Below, one piece after another: positions 1 through 9,090 of a stretch of 64,000 nt of DNA. The stretch spans positions 48,963 to 112,962 of the forward strand of contig JAPLOL010000078.1 of NCBI GenBank assembly GCA_026400735.1, given 5' to 3'. A program made the translations under genes and the position numbers. The notes beneath the pieces are model-generated. The model had not been told where the DNA came from. It did no database searches and saw only the letters and a program-made list of their open reading frames with translations. Each line of letters opens with the position of its first letter. The stretch's first letter is position 1. The stretch comes from Alphaproteobacteria bacterium (GTDB lineage: Bacteria > Pseudomonadota > Alphaproteobacteria > Caulobacterales > Aquidulcibacteraceae).

Positions 1-371
1 GAGATGCCGGGTAACAGGTGCGCGTCGAACCCTTCAGTCCGGGCACGCCGGACGGCTTCATGAGACGGCGTCACGAAGACACCCGGATGACCATAGAAGA
101 CGGCGCACACGCGCTTGGCGTCGCGGACTCCACTCAGAATTGCCTCGGTCATTTCTTCATAAGTTTCGGCGCGTGTCCTTTCTCCGCCGTAGAGCGATTG
201 CAAGGACACGAGATTTGAATTGAGAGTTCCAAGCCAGTGCTCGGCGACGGCGTCGGGGACAACGGCAAAGACCACATCCGCTGATTCAATTGCATCGCGC
301 GCCTCTGGAGTGCATTGCTGCGCAAGCCGTATGCCCGTGCCGACGACGATCAACGAACCTTCGGCCATCAT
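1..371 (-). CDS. Borosin-type peptide backbone N-methyltransferase (partial)
   Basis: The frame enters from the left edge, so only the first 123 codons are present. It matches the tetrapyrrole-methylase-fold enzymes that use SAM to N-methylate peptide backbone amides in borosin biosynthesis (OphMA, SonM). Seen: a glycine SAM loop VVGTG at residues 9-13; FAVVPD at 35-40; an RxxTYxxM block at 67-74 carrying the Arg and Tyr used for catalysis in this family; and the hallmark YGHPGVFV at 93-100. The start is the ATG at 371 (adjacent ATG at 368), 8 bases after AAGGAAG. It lies 38 bases downstream of the cyclase/ATPase gene and is probably the promoter-distal gene of the operon. An ordinary cobalamin or siroheme methylase is the alternative, but the two blocks together favour borosin. 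Confidence 0.85.
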   Translation of the reverse strand, partial: MMAEGSLIVVGTGIRLAQQCTPEARDAIESADVVFAVVPDAVAEHWLGTLNSNLVSLQSLYGGERTRAETYEEMTEAILSGVRDAKRVCAVFYGHPGVFVTPSHEAVRRARTEGFDAHLLPGI

Positions 372-409
372 TCAATCCACTTCCTTCAAGCCCCGCCCGC
401 AGCCGCGCT

Positions 410-3127
410 TTATCCAAACGCTCCGAGTTCACCTTCGTCGATGACGTCGTCGAGAATTTCCCCGACGCTATCGATCGGCACCGACTGCTCGGGCCGCCCG
501 CCGAGTGCGTCGATCACGATCTGAGCGGCATTGTGCAATTCGCTCTGCGCACTGTCTGCCAGAATGATCGCAATGCGTTCGGCATGGCGCCTGGCGCCCT
601 GTTGCAGCTCAAATCTGGCCAACGCAACCAATCCCTCCGCCAACAACGGATACATGTTGAGCGGCAGGGCTAAGCGTAGGCCGCCCACCAGATTGGTCCT
701 TGCTTCGTCAACTTCGCCGAGCGCAGCCAAGTCTTCGCCGATACCAAGAAGAGCTTGAGCTTGCGGTCGCAAATCTCCCACATCGACTGCCAGTTCCAAC
801 GCTTCGCGATGATACTTCAAAGCGACTGCGGCATCGCCCATTTGTCGCGATAGGGAACCCAGCCGGCGAAGCACCGACGCGCGGACCTGGGGGACTGCAC
901 GGGCAGTGTCAAAGCGAAGCGCCTTCTCATAGTTGATCCTTGACGCTCCTAGACGTCCTTCCCGAAGGGCCAAATCGCCGGCTAACATCTGCGAGGCCAG
1001 AATGCCGATGGTATTTCCCACCTGCCGGCTCAATCGAAATGCTCGCTTGATCCCTTTTGCCGTTTCGTCTCTCTCGCCATGCGCGAAATGCAAAAGCGCT
1101 AGGCTCGTCGTTGTATAAGACTCGATAAGGTCTCCGCCCACGCGAGACGCTAGAGCAAGCGACCGTTCGTAGTGCCGTCGAGCGACCGGATAGCTGCCAC
1201 GCGCGTGTTCAATGAGTCCTAGTGCATGTCGTGCGTAGGCGCGCGCGGAAATGTCTCCGCGCGCGCGATACACGCTTAGCGCCGCCTCTTTGGCAGCCGA
1301 AGCATCCGAGAGACTGAACAGGGCCGTGGCAAGCACGCCGCGAAGGAGAGGCCGTGCCTTTTCATCTCTGGTTTCGCAGCTGAAAAACGCGACGCACTCG
1401 CGAATGAGAGATCGTTGGTTCAGAAAATGATGTAAGGGCGCCGCCGCGTTGCGCACGTGATCCAAACCAACTGCGTTCGCGTGCAACCACGCGGCCCGGA
1501 TATCTGCGAAACTCGCTTGCAATTGGTCCAACGCCGCGTCGTGAAAGCTGGGCGAAGCTTCAATCGCCTTCACCTTTACCAAGTCGAGATAATAGTTCGC
1601 GTGCCGCCGGAGGGTCGCGGACTCTTCGTCCGGCTTGTCGGCAAGCTTTTCGCGGGCGTAGGCGCGAATTAGAGCATGGATCGAGAATCTGTGCTGACCG
1701 TCCTCATCGAGCAAACTCTTGTCGGCCAGCGCTCCGTAAGTCACCAAGTCTACGTCGCCGACGCACCTCGCGGCAGTCCAGTCAAATGGGCCGGCGAACA
1801 CGGAAAGCCGGGCCAACGCTGCTTGCTGGCTCCCGCTGAGCAACCGCCACGATCCGTCGAATACACCTCGAAGAGTTTGGCCGGCGGTGGCCGACAGGAA
1901 GCCTGAGTCGCTTTTGAGCTGATCGAGCATGTGGTCGAGCGAGAGCAAGCGGCTCCATCGCGCGACTAAGCGTAGCGCCAATGGCGACCCATCCACGAGC
2001 CGGCATATCTCAACAAAAGCACCGGAACTCTCAGCACCAAGTCTTTGCTCAGCGCCTTGTGCTGCGATTTCGTGCGCAAACAGTTGATATGCGGGTGACG
2101 CCAGTGCGCCGCCGTCATTGTCCGCAAACGAAAGGCCCGACAAGCGGTACCGACTCTCGTCCGAGGTGCGAAGCGGTTCGCGGCTTGTCGCAAGAATTGT
2201 AACACTTGCGCACGCGAACGTAAGTTCGTCGATAAACTGCGCTTGACCAGCGATGGTGTCGGCGTTGTCCAGCAGCAGTAGTGTCGTTCTGTCTTGCAGA
2301 TATCGGACAAGCTGTATCTCACGCCGCTCGCTCCCTTGAAAGGGAAACCGCAGCGCAACTGCAATCGCGGAGACGAGATCTGGCTGTGTACTCACGGCGT
2401 CAAGAGACACGTAGACGACAGGGCGCGTGACCGCGAGTTCACTCGCAACTTCGACGGCGAGCCGCGTCTTTCCGGTCCCGCCCGGGCCAACAATCGTGAG
2501 CAGTCGCGCGTTGGCAAGGCGCGCCGTGACCTCTGCTGTCTCCCGCTCGCGACCAATGAAAGGGCCGGCCAAGCGCGGTAGAGTTGTGGCTTGAATGGAG
2601 TGCGATCGAAGCGGGGGAAATTGTGTCTTTACGAGTGAAGGGTGCACGAGGCCAAACAGGCGAAGCGGTTCTTCAATCCCCTTGAAGTGACACACGCCAA
2701 GATCGAGAAATGTCGCATCTGCCGGCGCGTCATAAGCCGCAATCGCGTCGCCGCTGACGACGATCTGGCCGCCCCAGCCGCTTGCCATGATTCGCGAAGC
2801 CCGATTCACCGAAGGCTGGTCGATAGCTCCATCCCCCGACGTCTCCCCGACATGCACGCCTAACCTTATGTCGAGCCCGCCAACAGCGCTCCAATCCTCG
2901 CGTTGCATCGCAAGTTGAATGTCCAGTGCGCTCTGTAGGGGGTTGCCAGACCCAAAAATAGCAAACACGCCATCGCCAGCACGGTCATGGATAAGGCCGC
3001 CGCACTTGGCTACGAGATCATCGATGATAGCGTTCAGCTGCATCACAGCGGCACGCATTCGTTCGGGCGCCCTTTCCCAGCGCTCGATGCTGCCTTCTAT
3101 ATCGGAAAACAGATACCCAATCGGCAT
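410..3127 (-). CDS. Class III nucleotide cyclase domain - STAND ATPase - TPR protein
   Basis: A 905-residue multidomain signalling protein. Residues 1-165 form a class III adenylate/guanylate cyclase homology domain; both metal-binding aspartates appear present, in FSDIEGS (D9) and GDGVFAIF (D52). An AAA/STAND ATPase follows, with Walker A GPGGTGKT at 214-221 and a Walker B-like LLLLDNAD near 283-290. The second half is TPR-like helical repeats. Such proteins resemble AfsR/LuxR-type regulators but no DNA-binding HTH is visible, so output may be a cyclic nucleotide or protein contacts. It sits between the amine oxidase/precursor (50 bases upstream) and the N-methyltransferase (38 bases downstream), so it is probably co-transcribed with them. 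Its role in the pathway is inferred from position only. Confidence 0.85.
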   Translation of the reverse strand: MPIGYLFSDIEGSIERWERAPERMRAAVMQLNAIIDDLVAKCGGLIHDRAGDGVFAIFGSGNPLQSALDIQLAMQREDWSAVGGLDIRLGVHVGETSGDGAIDQPSVNRASRIMASGWGGQIVVSGDAIAAYDAPADATFLDLGVCHFKGIEEPLRLFGLVHPSLVKTQFPPLRSHSIQATTLPRLAGPFIGRERETAEVTARLANARLLTIVGPGGTGKTRLAVEVASELAVTRPVVYVSLDAVSTQPDLVSAIAVALRFPFQGSERREIQLVRYLQDRTTLLLLDNADTIAGQAQFIDELTFACASVTILATSREPLRTSDESRYRLSGLSFADNDGGALASPAYQLFAHEIAAQGAEQRLGAESSGAFVEICRLVDGSPLALRLVARWSRLLSLDHMLDQLKSDSGFLSATAGQTLRGVFDGSWRLLSGSQQAALARLSVFAGPFDWTAARCVGDVDLVTYGALADKSLLDEDGQHRFSIHALIRAYAREKLADKPDEESATLRRHANYYLDLVKVKAIEASPSFHDAALDQLQASFADIRAAWLHANAVGLDHVRNAAAPLHHFLNQRSLIRECVAFFSCETRDEKARPLLRGVLATALFSLSDASAAKEAALSVYRARGDISARAYARHALGLIEHARGSYPVARRHYERSLALASRVGGDLIESYTTTSLALLHFAHGERDETAKGIKRAFRLSRQVGNTIGILASQMLAGDLALREGRLGASRINYEKALRFDTARAVPQVRASVLRRLGSLSRQMGDAAVALKYHREALELAVDVGDLRPQAQALLGIGEDLAALGEVDEARTNLVGGLRLALPLNMYPLLAEGLVALARFELQQGARRHAERIAIILADSAQSELHNAAQIVIDALGGRPEQSVPIDSVGEILDDVIDEGELGAFG

Positions 3128-3177
3128 CTCGGACGCGTTCCCAGCCTCTTGCCGCCGACACTCGACGCGCGATGAAC

Positions 3178-4971
3178 CTAGTGGTCGTCACACGGCAGCT
3201 TGATGGTAACAATGCTCGAGAACATGCCAACATCACCTGAGAGCATTTGGATCTGCTCCAGACTGCCCGACTTGAGAGCGTCCATTTGCTCGGCGCTGAG
3301 TCCGAATGCTTTCATGATCGCGTCTTTATCTCTGGCATAGGCCCGCTGCAGTGCGAGATTTTCGCTCAACGCCACCAACAGTTCGATCAGCTTGTTGTTC
3401 ATTTCGGCTTCTTCCTCCACTTCAAAGACGAAGTCCTCTTCCATCCAGTCCGGTGCGCCGACATGGAGACGTCTTAAGACGCCCTCAGCCGAATTGATTG
3501 CCCCCTCAACCCATCCGTGCCGCTGAGAATAGGCTTCACCGCAAATGAACAAGGCGCGTGCCGGGTTCGGGTGTCTGATCTTCGGGATGATTTGCCAGCT
3601 CTGGCAGTTTGGCGCCCAATCGTGCCATCCGCCACCATAGGGGTCCCGCCCCCAATCGACGTAAAACGCGCCACTCGGATCAGGCACCTCAAAACCATGC
3701 ATCGCAGTCAATTGGCGTCGCGCCGCGGCCACCATCGCTTCCGAACACTGGGTCACCCACTGATCATCCGGGGCCATCACCGAATTGTGGTGCTTCTTGG
3801 CATCAATTGCCAACGCGGACCAAAACGACGCTGCGACATCGTCAGTAAAGGCGGCCAACAACATCGAAGGTCCGTGCGCTTTCGGTCGACCATAGTAGTA
3901 ACACTGCCGCATCGGTAGGTCGGTGTTTGACTGTCTTACGACGAGTACGTCATCAGCTCGTTCGATCAGCGATTTGTCCCACCACGGTTCGTTGAAAGTC
4001 ATAAAGACCTTACAAGCGGGCCATGAAAGAACCGAATTCAGGTTCTTTTGGAAGTCATCGAGATCGTCAAAGAGCTCGGCTTGATAGTCGACGAGTTGAA
4101 GCGCCCGGCGCGGCAGCGCCAGGATCACTTTGTCTACCGTGTCGATTTTCTTGTGCTCGCCCTCGCCGACCTCAAAACGCAGTTCGAAGCGATCACGTTC
4201 GCCGACTCGAATTTCCCGCAGCGTATGCTCCAATTGCTGCGTTACTCTTCCTTCCTGCGCGGCGCGCTCAAGCAATTTGCGCGGAACTTGCTGATAGCCG
4301 TCAGCCAGCTGGAAGTAGTTTTGCTCTTCCATGTTGCGCACCATCGTCCAGAGGCATTCAACGGCGTTGACATTTCGGAGAACTGATCCAAGTCCGATCG
4401 TCGCAAGTAAAAGGTCGTACGCTTCGTTACTCACCCTATCACTGAGGACATTCCAAAAACCGCATTCCTTCAGCGGCCGCCCATCCATGTGATTTAGGTT
4501 GCGAATATATTCGAACGTCTTCGCCGGAGAGCCCGAATCTTTGAATGGCCAAAGCCCCGCCAAGCCGGACACGATACGTATCAGCGCGAGACCAAATAGC
4601 GCGTCAGGCGTCTTCTTCGCCTCGCGCCCTTGAAGCTGATACGGAACCTTTCCTTCCTTGAAGCTCGCTTCCGTGAGTTGAACGCCACGCAAATAGTAAT
4701 GCTTGTTCGATCGTTCCATGAGACGCAGATTCGGCTTCAGCCCGAGATGCTCGATCAGCTTGAAGAGATGGTGGTGCTTGTCACTGATGTGCATACCGCC
4801 GAGTTCAGCTGGCGGCAGCCCTTCAACACCCTCGACCGGCACTGACCACAAACGCCCGCCTATGCGATCGCTCGCCTCGTAGAGCTGAATCTCCCAGTCA
4901 GGGTGAGCCTGCGCCAAGCGATAGGCGCAGTAGCAACCCGAGACACCGCCTCCGACGATTGCCACACGCAT
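3178..4971 (-). CDS. FAD-dependent amine oxidase with C-terminal borosin precursor-like tail
   Basis: The 597-residue protein starts with a Rossmann FAD motif (VGGGVSG at 6-12, then YEASDRIGGRL) and ends its oxidase part with the flavin-contact segment GEAYSQRHGWVEGAINSAEG, as in L-amino-acid and monoamine oxidases. After an acidic linker, residues 524-597 form a separate helical domain resembling LigA-like borosin leader domains: AYARDKDAIMKAFGLSAEQ, then ALKSGSLEQIQMLSGD, and a beta-branched tail FSSIVTIKLPCDDH that looks like a core peptide. Family oxidases normally end before this domain. The start is the ATG at 4971, 8 bases after GGGGAG; the GTG at 4980 abuts that site. Inference: the tail is the methyltransferase substrate. 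The oxidase might also tailor it, or the tail may merely recruit the partner enzyme. Confidence 0.85.
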   Translation of the reverse strand: MRVAIVGGGVSGCYCAYRLAQAHPDWEIQLYEASDRIGGRLWSVPVEGVEGLPPAELGGMHISDKHHHLFKLIEHLGLKPNLRLMERSNKHYYLRGVQLTEASFKEGKVPYQLQGREAKKTPDALFGLALIRIVSGLAGLWPFKDSGSPAKTFEYIRNLNHMDGRPLKECGFWNVLSDRVSNEAYDLLLATIGLGSVLRNVNAVECLWTMVRNMEEQNYFQLADGYQQVPRKLLERAAQEGRVTQQLEHTLREIRVGERDRFELRFEVGEGEHKKIDTVDKVILALPRRALQLVDYQAELFDDLDDFQKNLNSVLSWPACKVFMTFNEPWWDKSLIERADDVLVVRQSNTDLPMRQCYYYGRPKAHGPSMLLAAFTDDVAASFWSALAIDAKKHHNSVMAPDDQWVTQCSEAMVAAARRQLTAMHGFEVPDPSGAFYVDWGRDPYGGGWHDWAPNCQSWQIIPKIRHPNPARALFICGEAYSQRHGWVEGAINSAEGVLRRLHVGAPDWMEEDFVFEVEEEAEMNNKLIELLVALSENLALQRAYARDKDAIMKAFGLSAEQMDALKSGSLEQIQMLSGDVGMFSSIVTIKLPCDDH

Positions 4972-5112
4972 CTGGCGCACTCCCCATCACCACGTTATCA
5001 ACAGCGCTGGGCGGACACAATGCGCGAGAAATCAAAGTCGCGAGCGACAAAGACCGGCCGCGGCCCTACCGCGTCGAACTCCACCGCACGTCAAGACTAG
5101 GGAGCATCCGCG
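4972..5112. promoter_or_regulatory. Divergent promoter interval between borosin-like operon and MFS gene
   Basis: This 141-base gap separates two divergently read genes and must hold promoters for both. No convincing -35/-10 pair or operator could be assigned by eye. Confidence 0.4.
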
Positions 5113-6426
5113 TTGGCCGGCGCCGCAGCAACACCCGATCAGGGGATATGGAGGCGTTATTGCGCCGTCGCGGTCATCGGTCTTGTACTTCTCCTCAATC
5201 ATACCGACCGGCTCATCCTCGGCATCCTGATCGAGCCAATACGCCAGGAATTCCGCCTGACCGACGGCCAGCTCGGCTTGCTCACCGGACCGGCGTTTGC
5301 GCTCGTTTATGGCTTTTGCGTCTTTCCCATTGCGCGCCTGGCCGAGCGAAAAAGCCGTGTCGCGATCGTTACAACTTGCCTGCTGATCTGGAGCGCAGCG
5401 ACCGCAGGCGCCGGGCTCGCGACCGGGTTTGGCATACTCATGCTCTCGCGCATGATCTTGGGCAGCGCCGAAGCTGGCGGCATCTCGCCATCCATGTCCG
5501 TGGTCTCGGATCTGTTTCCAGCTCACCAGCGCGCGGGCGCGATGTCCGTGTTCGGCCTTGGCGCCACCGCGGGTGTGCTGCTCGCGCCGCTTATCGGTGG
5601 GGCGCTGATGCCCCTCGTCGGCTGGCGCGGGACTTTCCTAATCGTGGGGCTAGCCGGAATCCCCCTGGCCTTGTTGCTTCTCTTGTTCGTACGTGAACCA
5701 CAACGGGGACGAGTGGATGGCCTAGTAACAACGAGTGCAATTATCCCTTTCACATCATCACTCCGCCGGCTGGTGAGGCGCCGCAGCTACGCGTTGCTGC
5801 TGATAGGCTTTGTTCTGGTATCGTTTGCGCAGTTCGCGCTGTTCTTGTGGCTGCCGTCCTTCTTTCAGCGCAGCTACGGCATCGAACCGGCCGCGCTCGG
5901 CCCGAAGCTCGCGCTTTACCAAGGCCTGCCACTCCTAGCCGGCAACATCATTGGCGGCTTTGTCGCCGACCGCCTAGCGCGACACGATCAGCGTTGGCTT
6001 GCTTGGTTGATGATGTTGAGCTCAACCATAACCGTGCCAGCGGCCGCCATGCTGTTTGCAGTGCACGATGAAAACATAGCGCTTGCCATGCTAGCGGCGC
6101 CGTCATTGGCTCAGGGGCTTTCGGCCGGGGCGGGCTATGCGCTGCTCCAGAACCTGAGCGCGGTGCACTCACGCGCCACATCGACGGCGCTAGTGGCATT
6201 CTGCGCAACAATTGTCGGGGTTGGTCTCGGCCCGCTAACTCTGGGTCTGCTGAGCCAATTTCTATCCGCTCGCTTTGGTCCGGAGTCACTGCGCTGCGCG
6301 TTCTTCTTGATTTGCCCGATCTTCGCGGCCGCCGCGCTATGCTTTGGAAGCATCACGCGTTTCCTGAAGGATGACCTCGAAGACGCGCGGCGAGATTCCT
6401 TATCCGCGAGCGCAACGGCTATTTAG
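5113..6426 (+). CDS. Major facilitator superfamily transporter
   Basis: A 437-residue inner-membrane protein with about twelve hydrophobic segments. The loop between helices 2 and 3 carries the MFS-type basic motif (PIARLAERKSRV), and a long cytoplasmic loop near residues 200-215 divides two six-helix halves. The start is a TTG at 5113, preceded by AGGGAG at 8 bases; no better ATG lies nearby. It resembles the Spinster/organic-anion branch of MFS carriers, but the substrate cannot be read from sequence. It is divergent from the amine oxidase/cyclase/methyltransferase operon, so export of a peptide product or import of an amine are possible but unproven. Confidence 0.85.
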   Translation: MAGAAATPDQGIWRRYCAVAVIGLVLLLNHTDRLILGILIEPIRQEFRLTDGQLGLLTGPAFALVYGFCVFPIARLAERKSRVAIVTTCLLIWSAATAGAGLATGFGILMLSRMILGSAEAGGISPSMSVVSDLFPAHQRAGAMSVFGLGATAGVLLAPLIGGALMPLVGWRGTFLIVGLAGIPLALLLLLFVREPQRGRVDGLVTTSAIIPFTSSLRRLVRRRSYALLLIGFVLVSFAQFALFLWLPSFFQRSYGIEPAALGPKLALYQGLPLLAGNIIGGFVADRLARHDQRWLAWLMMLSSTITVPAAAMLFAVHDENIALAMLAAPSLAQGLSAGAGYALLQNLSAVHSRATSTALVAFCATIVGVGLGPLTLGLLSQFLSARFGPESLRCAFFLICPIFAAAALCFGSITRFLKDDLEDARRDSLSASATAI

Positions 6427-6563
6427 GCAAACGCCGTTGTTTACAGTGCGAAATTGCACATAGCGGCTCGCCCGATCGGGTGAAGCTCCAAGCGACAGGT
6501 GCATTCACGCTCCTCTGACCGATCCCAATAAGGTGCTGCGGCGCGCATTTGGAAGGCTAGGTC

Positions 6564-6914
6564 ATGCTCAATGTAGAAGTGTCGCTGCTGCATACCGATC
6601 GAGCGGGTGTTGACTGGATCCAGGGCGCGCATCGCGAAGAGATCGTCAGCATCGTCGTGGAGCATTGCATTCGACTGGTCGCCCAGCGCGTCGCAGGGAG
6701 CATCCAAGACATCTCGCATAGCAACTTTTGCAGCAACGGCATGACCGTGTACATCAGCATCGCCACCGATCGACGCCGGCAAGCGCCACCTGATATCGAC
6801 GTTCTAGAGCGTTCATTGGAATCGAGCCTCCAATCGTATCTGGGTTGGAGGCAAGCTGCGGTGTCGGTGCAGTTAGAGATGAGCCGTCCGTCTGCGCCAC
6901 GGCCGCTCATCTAA
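6564..6914 (+). CDS. Small protein with a domain shared with the 10924 gene
   Basis: This 116-residue protein has no known family that I recognise. It aligns along nearly its whole length with residues 20-135 of the membrane protein at 10924-11862: both carry HSNF, then GM, and later an E-R-x-LE block ending with GW-x-QAAVSVQ. No signal peptide or membrane segment is seen, so it is probably cytoplasmic. The ATG at 6564 has GGAAGG upstream with about 7 bases spacing. It stands alone between the MFS gene and the oppositely oriented LuxR-like gene. The shared domain suggests partnership or duplication; function unknown. Confidence 0.7.
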   Translation: MLNVEVSLLHTDRAGVDWIQGAHREEIVSIVVEHCIRLVAQRVAGSIQDISHSNFCSNGMTVYISIATDRRRQAPPDIDVLERSLESSLQSYLGWRQAAVSVQLEMSRPSAPRPLI

Positions 6915-6943
6915 CCAACGACTCTCGCCCTCGGCTTGACGCG

Positions 6944-7954
6944 TCAAGCGCCGCCCCGCACCGGCGCTGGACGAAATGGCGTCGTCCGTCTTAGGCGCAC
7001 GACGGCCTCAACCTGACTTGAAACGCCCAAACGCGCGAACATCCGCTTTGTCTGGCTGCGAACGGTTTCGCGCGAGACACCCCGCCGCGTCGCGACTTCG
7101 CTGATACGGCCGCCGGAAAGCAAAGCTTCAGCGATGATGAGCTCGCACTCCGTCAGCTCGAACATGGCGCGCCAGATATCGCCATTCGGCGCTGGCGCCT
7201 GATCGGGATCAACCACCAGCAACAAACAATGACTTGGAGCGTCGCCTTGGCCATTCGCGGTGCTGACACGAAGCACATATGGTTCGGCGCCACGAGCGCG
7301 GCGCGCCCTCACAGTTGCGTCGGCGGATTGCCCCTCAAGCACCGTAGCCACTGCCGCCGCCAGAGTGTTCTGGTCACCGCGGTCTCGGCAAACCAATTTG
7401 CCGCTGACGGCGCTAAGGCCGTCGCGACGCGTAAGCAAATTGCGCCACGACTCGTTGTGAGCCACGATCTTCATGCTCGCATCGACGATCACAAGCCCGA
7501 TGCTGAGCTGGTCACAGGCCTGGGTCATGAGCGATGAGGTCATACGCATCGCGTCGAGATCGGCCCGCGTAATGACTGCGTTAGCAGCCGACGTAGCCAT
7601 CGTTTGCAGGGCCTGGTGAGATATCCGGTCGTCAGACAGCACAAACAGCGCGATCCGCTGCCCCTGTTCAAGACGCTGCACGACACTCCATGTGAGCCAA
7701 CCCAGCGCCGTGTCCTGACGCTCCAACACGCCGTCGGAAGCATTGCGGGCCAGGTCACGGCACAACCGCACGAACTCCGGCGGCGAGCCGACCGAGGCCT
7801 CAACGTCGATCCCACCACCCTGGCGAGACCACGCCAGCAACACCGCACCCGCATTCAACGAACATGCGGTCGCGTCGAGTGCGCTGCGCCAGCTTCCACT
7901 GGCGATTGCCGCTTGTAGCCAGACTTCGGTTGGCGAGACGAGTTCGAGATGCAT
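6944..7954 (-). CDS. LuxR-type HTH transcriptional regulator with PAS-like sensor
   Basis: A 336-residue regulator. The C-terminus (about 265-330) is a LuxR/FixJ helix-turn-helix: LTECELIIAEALLSGGR, then ISEVATRRGVSRETVRSQTK and a following MFARLGV helix. A PAS-like region lies near 165-245 (GLVIVDASMKIVAHNESWRNLL). The N-terminal part is less defined. The start is the ATG at 7954, with AGGAG 7 bases upstream; an open frame extends to 8260 but would overlap the divergent Crp-like gene. It is divergently arranged with that gene across 134 bases, so shared control is likely. The signal sensed is unknown. Confidence 0.8.
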   Translation of the reverse strand: MHLELVSPTEVWLQAAIASGSWRSALDATACSLNAGAVLLAWSRQGGGIDVEASVGSPPEFVRLCRDLARNASDGVLERQDTALGWLTWSVVQRLEQGQRIALFVLSDDRISHQALQTMATSAANAVITRADLDAMRMTSSLMTQACDQLSIGLVIVDASMKIVAHNESWRNLLTRRDGLSAVSGKLVCRDRGDQNTLAAAVATVLEGQSADATVRARRARGAEPYVLRVSTANGQGDAPSHCLLLVVDPDQAPAPNGDIWRAMFELTECELIIAEALLSGGRISEVATRRGVSRETVRSQTKRMFARLGVSSQVEAVVRLRRTTPFRPAPVRGGA

Positions 7955-8088
7955 GAGACCGCTCCTGCCTCCCACTTCTGCAAATGCGCCGGCCATCTGC
8001 CATGTGAAATATTGCACCGAGACGGCGCGCTTTGATGTGGCGCCGCGGCAAAAAACGACGAAACTCGGCGTGCTGATGGAGAAGGCCC

Positions 8089-8814
8089 ATGGAAAACGCG
8101 CGCGAGCGGCTGCGCACTGTGCGCATCCTTGCGACATTGACCGACACCGACCTCGACCGCTTGGCGCCTCGTCTGACGTGGCGACCCGTCCAAGCGCGAG
8201 AAGAAGTCGTGACGCACCTCGACACGGGCGGTGTTGTCTACTTCGCCATTGAAGGCACATTCAGCGCCAAACTGGAATCCGCGGTCGGGCGCAAAGTGGC
8301 GATCCGCCAGTTGCAGGCCGGCAGCCACTTTGGTGAGATCGCCGCGCTCAGCAGCACCCCCCGCTCACTCGCCATCACGGCAGAGACTGATGGGCTGTTG
8401 GCCGAATGCCCGGCGGACGCCCTGATCGAGTTGATACATTCGAACGGTTCATTCGCCGTGGCGATAGCTACGCATCTGGCGCTAACGGTCGTTTCTCTGA
8501 CCGATCGCGTCTTTGAATTGGCGGCGCTTGAGGTGCGTTTCAGAATCTACGCTGAGTTGCTGCGGCTTGCCGCTCATGGCGAGCAAACCGCCGAAGGCAT
8601 TCTGGTTCGAAATGCGCCGACGCATGATGTGATCGCCGCGACGACCGGCACACAACGGGAGGCGGTCACGCGCGAGATGCGATTTTTGGCCAGCGAAGGC
8701 GTTCTTCGCCAGGAGAAACGTGAGCTTTTGATCCTGGATAGTGAGCGCCTGCGCGACCAGCTTCACCGGCGAGCCGGTGCCACAACGTCAGAAGCGACGG
8801 ACTGGCGGCTCTAG
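8089..8814 (+). CDS. Crp/Fnr-family transcriptional regulator
   Basis: This 241-residue protein has an N-terminal cyclic-nucleotide-binding beta-barrel (about 15-125, with FGEIAALSSTPRSLAITAE as the phosphate-binding-cassette-like turn), a dimerisation helix, and a C-terminal winged helix (about 170-225) with the recognition helix in TTGTQREAVTREMRFLASEG. The cassette has GEIAAL and PRS, which is close to the cAMP-binding pattern, but binding is not proven. No FNR-type cysteine cluster is present. It is divergent from the LuxR-like gene and lies upstream of the TPR gene. Confidence 0.8.
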   Translation: MENARERLRTVRILATLTDTDLDRLAPRLTWRPVQAREEVVTHLDTGGVVYFAIEGTFSAKLESAVGRKVAIRQLQAGSHFGEIAALSSTPRSLAITAETDGLLAECPADALIELIHSNGSFAVAIATHLALTVVSLTDRVFELAALEVRFRIYAELLRLAAHGEQTAEGILVRNAPTHDVIAATTGTQREAVTREMRFLASEGVLRQEKRELLILDSERLRDQLHRRAGATTSEATDWRL

Positions 8815-9090
8815 CAAAAGGGCGTCACCCAAATGCGGGAAGCGGCGCCTCGAAACTTGTGACTAGGTCGGTTGGGGCTGCGGGAAGTGCGGCGGCGCAA
8901 GTTTTCGGCGTCGCCGCACATTATCCGCCAGCGTCCCCACACTGGCGTCCCCCTCCTACTCCCGCAGCTCCAACTTTCCCCGCAGGTGCGAAAACGCACC
9001 GCTGTGAATAACCCGAACGGGTCATGCGCCCGCGACCAAATGAGCGACATTTCCCGGGCGTCGCAAACGACGCCGCACAGGAGAGTGGAA

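Noticed and set aside
1..371. Cobalamin or siroheme methyltransferase reading of the left-edge gene
   Set aside because: The general fold is shared, but YGHPGVFV and RxxTYxxM fit borosin enzymes better and no cobalamin genes are near; kept as the named alternative.
4959..5696. A 245-codon plus-strand frame overlapping the MFS gene
   Set aside because: Out of frame with the transporter, Arg-rich composition typical of a shadow frame.
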